Below, in pieces: positions 50,093 to 53,328 of a DNA stretch of 53,328 nt; positions within the stretch are counted from its first letter, which is position 1; each line of letters starts with the position of its first letter. Where the stretch lies: NCBI GenBank assembly GCA_019090895.1, contig JAHRVB010000206.1, positions 1 to 53,328 of the forward strand. The letters are read 5' to 3'. The position numbers were made by a program, and so were the translations under genes. This DNA is from Kangiellaceae bacterium. Its GTDB lineage: Bacteria > Pseudomonadota > Gammaproteobacteria > Enterobacterales > Kangiellaceae. The notes beneath the pieces were generated by a model. It searched no databases and was not told where the DNA came from. It saw nothing but the letters and a program-made list of their open reading frames with translations.

Positions 50093-50929
50093 TTAATTTT
50101 CCCAGTCAAACAATTGGTATTCGGGAAATTTCAGTTTTGAAGATGCTTTTCCGTCATCAGCGAGCGACTTTACTTGCTCTCTTAGCTCGGCTAAATCTTC
50201 TGTTAACTTATATCGATAACGAGCCACCTGTCTCCAGTATTTTCTAAAGTTTTTTGCTTTACCACCATTGTCATCTAACTCCAATAAAGGTCCAATAACC
50301 GCAAAAGCCCTGTACAATCTGTCAGCCTGTCTATTTTCAAAAGCTTCTAATTCGTTGTTAAGCGATCGCAGTTTCCCAGTATTGTTAGCCTCCTGATTTT
50401 GAATCTGGTTCAGTTTAGTTTTTTGAGTTTTGGCAATTTCCGAAAAATACTTAATGCTATCTTCCAAGCTTATTTTCGCAGCGTCTCGCCATTGATGCAT
50501 GTTATCAGCATTGAGTTGGAGTTTAGACGTTGGATCAATGACAAGCACCGTCGGTGTCGCGTAAATTACCGGCTGATCAAAACGAGTAATCACTTCCCTT
50601 ATATTTGAAAGATAACCGACATCCACAAATAATAGCTGGTAGTTTGCTTCAATTACAGGTTGAAGCTCTGTAGAAAATAGTTTCCTTGCGAGACTCTGAC
50701 TGTCATGACACCAATTTGCGCCCATAATGATTAATGCTAATTTATCGTTTTGCTTTGCTTTCAACAATAATCGATCAATATCCCCCATTTGATCGTCTGA
50801 TGCGAAATACATTTTACCGCTCTTTTGGGGTTCATTTTGCCCTTGCATTATCTCGGTTGCCGCAGCACTTAACGAGGCAATATGACCACATACAAATAGA
50901 ATAGTTAACAAAAACAAGCTATTTTTCAT
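50093..50929 (-). CDS. Exported thioredoxin-fold protein with a CxxS site
   Basis: A 278-residue protein with a signal peptide (about 1-23). Residues 40-160 look like a thioredoxin fold: the active-site helix reads ANWCHDSQSL with Cys74 and Ser77 replacing the second cysteine, and ATPTVLVID supplies the cis-Pro (126). Cys74 is the only cysteine outside the signal. The C-terminal third (about 165-278) is predicted helical, with long charged heptads (LRSLNNELEAFENRQ; LAELREQVKSL) resembling a coiled coil. The family has no name that I recognise. Monothiol thioredoxins can bind substrates as mixed disulfides; that role is inference. It is the only gene of its unit. Confidence 0.75.
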   Translation of the reverse strand: MKNSLFLLTILFVCGHIASLSAAATEIMQGQNEPQKSGKMYFASDDQMGDIDRLLLKAKQNDKLALIIMGANWCHDSQSLARKLFSTELQPVIEANYQLLFVDVGYLSNIREVITRFDQPVIYATPTVLVIDPTSKLQLNADNMHQWRDAAKISLEDSIKYFSEIAKTQKTKLNQIQNQEANNTGKLRSLNNELEAFENRQADRLYRAFAVIGPLLELDDNGGKAKNFRKYWRQVARYRYKLTEDLAELREQVKSLADDGKASSKLKFPEYQLFDWEN

Positions 50930-51074
50930 TCATTGACCTTTGTATTAATAAGATACGCTCTATCCAACAGAATCTATCATAAAACTGTACAAAATCAACC
51001 ATCTATCTACACTAACTAGTCTTGAAGAAATCAGCAACTCTAGACAGCACCTTCCTAAACTAATATCCAATAGC

Positions 51075-51121
51075 TTGACAAAAACAAATATCAACCATAA
51101 CATCATCATTACACATGTAAT
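51075..51121 (+). promoter_or_regulatory. exbD promoter with operator-like palindrome
   Basis: TTGACA (51075-51080) and TAACAT (51098-51103), 17 bases apart, are close to consensus. The palindrome ATTACACATGTAAT (51108-51121) has 6-base arms and lies at the expected transcription start, where a repressor would block initiation. Confidence 0.6.
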
Positions 51122-51138
51122 AAATGAAGGTGATTCAA

Positions 51139-51549
51139 ATGAAGCGATACAAGAAAAATTCTGTCGATAGCTCCGAAGTTGATATGACCCCAATGCTAGA
51201 TATTGTGTTTATCCTTTTAATATTTTTCATCGTGACCACTTCGTTTATCAAAGAAAGAGGAGTAACGATTGATCGCCCGTCTTTAGATAAGAAAGATACC
51301 AACATAGACCTTAAACCAGTGGTCGTTAGCATAAATGACTTGGAAGATGTTAATTTCGCAGGTCGATTAATTTCGCGTGAGTCAGTTCAAGCCAATGTCG
51401 AAATGGCGCTGAGTAACAACCCTAAAGCTATTATCATGGTGAAAGTCCACGAAACAGCGGGAACGGGAATATTGGTTGACGTTGTTGATCAAGTAAAACG
51501 AGCCGGAATATCCACTGTAACAGTTAGTCGATTAATTACGAGCCGTTAG
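51139..51549 (+). CDS. exbD: ExbD/TolR-family biopolymer transport protein, without an ExbB partner nearby
   Basis: A 136-residue inner-membrane protein. A short basic cytoplasmic lead ends in DMTPMLDIVFILLIFFIV, the single membrane helix with Asp21 in the place of the proton-conducting Asp of ExbD; the periplasmic domain then ends in KRAGISTVTVSRLI. The ATG at 51139 has AAGG eight bases upstream; the in-frame ATG at 51124 has none. No exbB or tonB is in the window, so it must pair with an ExbB encoded elsewhere or act on its own. TolR is the alternative but its usual tolQ-tolA context is absent. Confidence 0.9.
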   Translation: MKRYKKNSVDSSEVDMTPMLDIVFILLIFFIVTTSFIKERGVTIDRPSLDKKDTNIDLKPVVVSINDLEDVNFAGRLISRESVQANVEMALSNNPKAIIMVKVHETAGTGILVDVVDQVKRAGISTVTVSRLITSR

Positions 51550-51601
51550 ATAGCAGAGTTTTTGATCTTTATATTGATAAAATCATTTGAGTTAAAGAAA
51601 C

Positions 51602-52195
51602 TCACCGATTTAATATCGCAATAAACCAGTCTTCATTTTGCTCAACAAACGATTGGTCGCTGGGAACAAGAGTATCTATAACCTGTTGTAAATTATCGGC
51701 TTTCTTAGACTGTTCTTCGACTAAAGCTTCAGCCTTAGCAATGATCTCTTCAGATGCGTGGTTTGCTTTCATACTGTTCAAATTTGCTTTCAAGATCTTA
51801 ACAGTTTGGAATATTGAGGCTACTTCTGAGGATTTAAGTTGTAGATGAAGCTTCATCGCCATCATTCTTTGTGAAAAACTAAACAATTCAAAAAGCGAAG
51901 TAAACTGGGAACGAACCAGAATAGCTTTAATATCAGGAAAAGCTGCTGATTTTTGTAAGAACTCAACTAACTCAGCGGAATTACCGAGTTGATTTCCACC
52001 AGAAAAATTTTGGAGTTCAGGAAATTGACCGGTAAGATTTGAAATATTCGCTGAAGTATCAAGAAATGACTGCACAAGCTCTCGGCTTATCGCTTTAGAC
52101 TCAGAGTCTGTATCAGCTGAGGAAGATAAGCTGCAAATCATATTAAGTACGAGTATGAGCGGTAATATCGCCTTCTTAGCCTCATTCGAAATCAT
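51602..52195 (-). CDS. Exported helical protein of unknown function
   Basis: I do not recognise this protein. It has 197 residues, with an N-terminal hydrophobic segment (about 9-24, ILPLILVLNMICSLSS) suggesting a signal peptide, possibly with a lipobox-like Cys, though the -3 to -1 residues NMI fit poorly. The rest is helical, with a hydrophobic core near 75-110 and a coiled-coil-like stretch (about 125-165). It is convergent with exbD, 52 bases apart, and has no clear partner. Confidence 0.6.
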   Translation of the reverse strand: MISNEAKKAILPLILVLNMICSLSSSADTDSESKAISRELVQSFLDTSANISNLTGQFPELQNFSGGNQLGNSAELVEFLQKSAAFPDIKAILVRSQFTSLFELFSFSQRMMAMKLHLQLKSSEVASIFQTVKILKANLNSMKANHASEEIIAKAEALVEEQSKKADNLQQVIDTLVPSDQSFVEQNEDWFIAILNR

Positions 52196-52360
52196 ATCAA
52201 TAACCTTATTTCATCCAAGTAGCGGCGATTATATCTTAATATTAGGCTGGTTGAATCTGTGGATCTGAGATAAATTAATAAAACATTCTGATAAAGTGAT
52301 TCAAGGGCAAGAAAAGTCTTCTAGGAAGCGAGTAAGTCTGAATCAGTTTTAGAACGCCAC

Positions 52361-52654
52361 CTAGTGGGGCAGGTCATTGACAGCATCAGATACTGCATAC
52401 TCTTCTTTAATAAGGCACTCTAGGAGTTTGATGTTGATTTCGTTAGCATCACGACATTGAGCAATAATCTCTCTCTGATCTTCTGAAAGCGGGCCTAAGG
52501 CGCTCAATCTATCCAATTCAGCATTTGAGTCATAAATCAATCTCTTGGAAGATTTAGTAACGATGGAAATGGTTTTCATTTTACTTTCGATATTTGTTAG
52601 AAGTGCGGTAAAGGTGTTTCCTTCTATCAATGCTGTAGCGTTATTGATACTCAT
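52361..52654 (-). CDS. Small helical protein of unknown function, 97 residues
   Basis: Not recognised with confidence. It is wholly helical in pattern, with heptad-spaced Leu and Ile. LSEDQREIIAQCRDANEINIKLL loosely recalls the FlgN-type flagellar chaperone region, but no flagellar gene is near, so this is only a resemblance. It has two Cys. GGAC lies eight bases before the ATG. Confidence 0.45.
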   Translation of the reverse strand: MSINNATALIEGNTFTALLTNIESKMKTISIVTKSSKRLIYDSNAELDRLSALGPLSEDQREIIAQCRDANEINIKLLECLIKEEYAVSDAVNDLPH

Positions 52655-53240
52655 AGAATATGTCCATAATTATTTAAGACAACATTTATTCTGTATAAAA
52701 GCTTAGCAAGTTACCCCGAAATAACAACTTGTTAAACTCGAAATTTAATGCTGATCATTCGATTCCTTGGTTAATTCTAGTACAACAATGAACAACGCGA
52801 GCTATTATTTATCAAGCTTTCCCATAGATATTGGTCAACGAACCAAAGAGTATAAGCCGGCTTAGGGCTAAAATCCTTATAATACGAACGCTTATAAGGA
52901 GGCCGTAAAACGAAATTACTTTACTTCAACGCTCTATCATCATCGCGAATGGATAAGGCCATTGATAGTGCAAAGCGACGATATGGGAAGGAATAAACGT
53001 GTAGCTTGTAAAATATTTATAGTCGCTCATTAGTTCTCCTATAAGCAGCATTTCTTGGGTCAGCTTTTAGGGCAAATACTATGATAAATTTTAGAGATTC
53101 ACTAGGATGTTCGCGAGATGAGCCACAAAGAAAGTCACGCTTTAGTCACAGACCAATTCGTCTGTGCGTCTTTTAACACAGGGTTTCAAACGCCAAAAAC
53201 AAAAAAGGCTTCCTTTGAGGAAGCCTTTTTTGTATCGAGA
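52655..53240. other. 586-base stretch without a supported gene, 3' of tRNA-Lys
   Basis: No frame with a start and ribosome site was found. It contains a perfect inverted repeat TCCTTATAA/TTATAAGGA (52874-52882 and 52892-52900), a hairpin CACAGAC/GTCTGTG (53147-53166) and the tRNA terminator. An AAGGAGG at 52896-52902 is not followed by a usable start codon at the right distance. Confidence 0.6.
53201..53231 (-). terminator. Intrinsic terminator after tRNA-Lys
   Basis: AAGGCTTCC-TTTGA-GGAAGCCTT (about 53205-53227) with an A-run on the left supplies the T-run on the minus strand, about 10 bases after the tRNA. Confidence 0.9.
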
Positions 53241-53316
53241 TGGTGGGTCGTGGGCGATTCGAACGCCCGACCAATTGATTAAAAGTCAACTGCTCTACCG
53301 GCTGAGCTAACGACCC
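53241..53316 (-). tRNA. tRNA-Lys (anticodon UUU)
   Basis: On the minus strand GGGTCGT pairs with ACGACCC to form the acceptor stem; the D arm GCTCAGCCGGTAGAGC, anticodon arm TTGACTTTTAATCAA (anticodon TTT) and T arm with GTTCGAATC are standard. CCA is encoded. The 76-base length equals E. coli tRNA-Lys. Confidence 0.97.
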
Positions 53317-53328
53317 GATGCGGAGCGC

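Noticed and set aside
51061-51123. Fur box upstream of exbD
   Set aside because: The palindrome ATTACACATGTAAT does not match the 19-base Fur pattern of GATAAT repeats.
52897-52995. Open frame ending in an MDKAIDSAKRRYGKE-like peptide after AAGGAGG
   Set aside because: No ATG, GTG or TTG at a usable distance from the AAGGAGG; the later ATG has no ribosome site. A faint likeness to UmuC C-termini is too weak to call a pseudogene.
53081-53176. 31-codon frame starting ATGATAAATTTTAG
   Set aside because: No ribosome site, basic random-looking composition, and it overlaps the CACAGAC/GTCTGTG hairpin.
53241-53316. Integrated element at tRNA-Lys
   Set aside because: No integrase gene and no repeat of the tRNA 3' end can be seen in the window.

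Overview
The window is chromosomal DNA of a gammaproteobacterium of modest G+C content. The gene order recalls Pseudomonas-type genomes: rplU-rpmA-obgE opposite ispB, then rpsT-murJ-ribF-ileS-lspA-fkpB-ispH followed by a minor-pilin/PilY1 cluster, plus yajC-secD-secF behind queA-tgt. A Kangiella-like marine lineage would fit the three large lipoprotein peptidases, the ATP-dependent PEP carboxykinase and the mild A+T richness, but the sequence alone does not settle the genus. There are no insertion sequences, prophage genes or CRISPR arrays.

Layout. 1-5664: sulfur assimilation, with the regulator gene cysB convergent to a cysJ-cysI-cysH operon. 5815-11319: an unknown gene behind a palindromic promoter, a DUF885 lipoprotein, a QueF-family protein without the catalytic cysteine, and an M13 metallopeptidase lipoprotein. 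11399-19094: the RNA helicase gene deaD, then queA-tgt-yajC-secD-secF, which joins queuosine modification to the Sec translocon accessory complex. 19312-27088: a small secreted protein and the type IV pilus priming/adhesin operon fimU-pilV-pilW-pilX-pilY1-pilE. 27384-34887: murJ, ribF, ileS, lspA, fkpB and ispH. 35055-40188: a response regulator with an unassigned output region, rpsT, obgE, rpmA, rplU and ispB. 40454-49716: an S41 protease, pckA, a parvulin, yacG, recJ, an RpfE/phosphoglycerate-mutase-like protein, a Tat-exported amidohydrolase, an Mth938-like protein and dsbC. 50093-53316: a monothiol thioredoxin-like protein, an orphan exbD, two unknown genes and tRNA-Lys.

How the genes work together. 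CysJ and CysI form NADPH sulfite reductase, CysH supplies sulfite from PAPS, and CysB is the expected activator. QueA and Tgt perform the last tRNA queuosine steps, while YajC, SecD and SecF assist protein export. LspA matures lipoproteins, and at least three proteins encoded here carry lipoboxes. FimU, PilV, PilW, PilX and PilE should form the pilus tip with the calcium-binding adhesin PilY1.

The least ordinary features are the QueF-family protein in which the catalytic cysteine is glycine, two tandem beta-rich modules inserted in the von Willebrand A domain of PilY1, a run of nine G near the 3' end of pilE that could slip, and three genes whose likely promoters are overlapped by near-perfect palindromes (unknown gene at 5878, M13 peptidase, orphan exbD). 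I found no clearly new multigene defence or metabolic system; most of the window is conserved housekeeping sequence.
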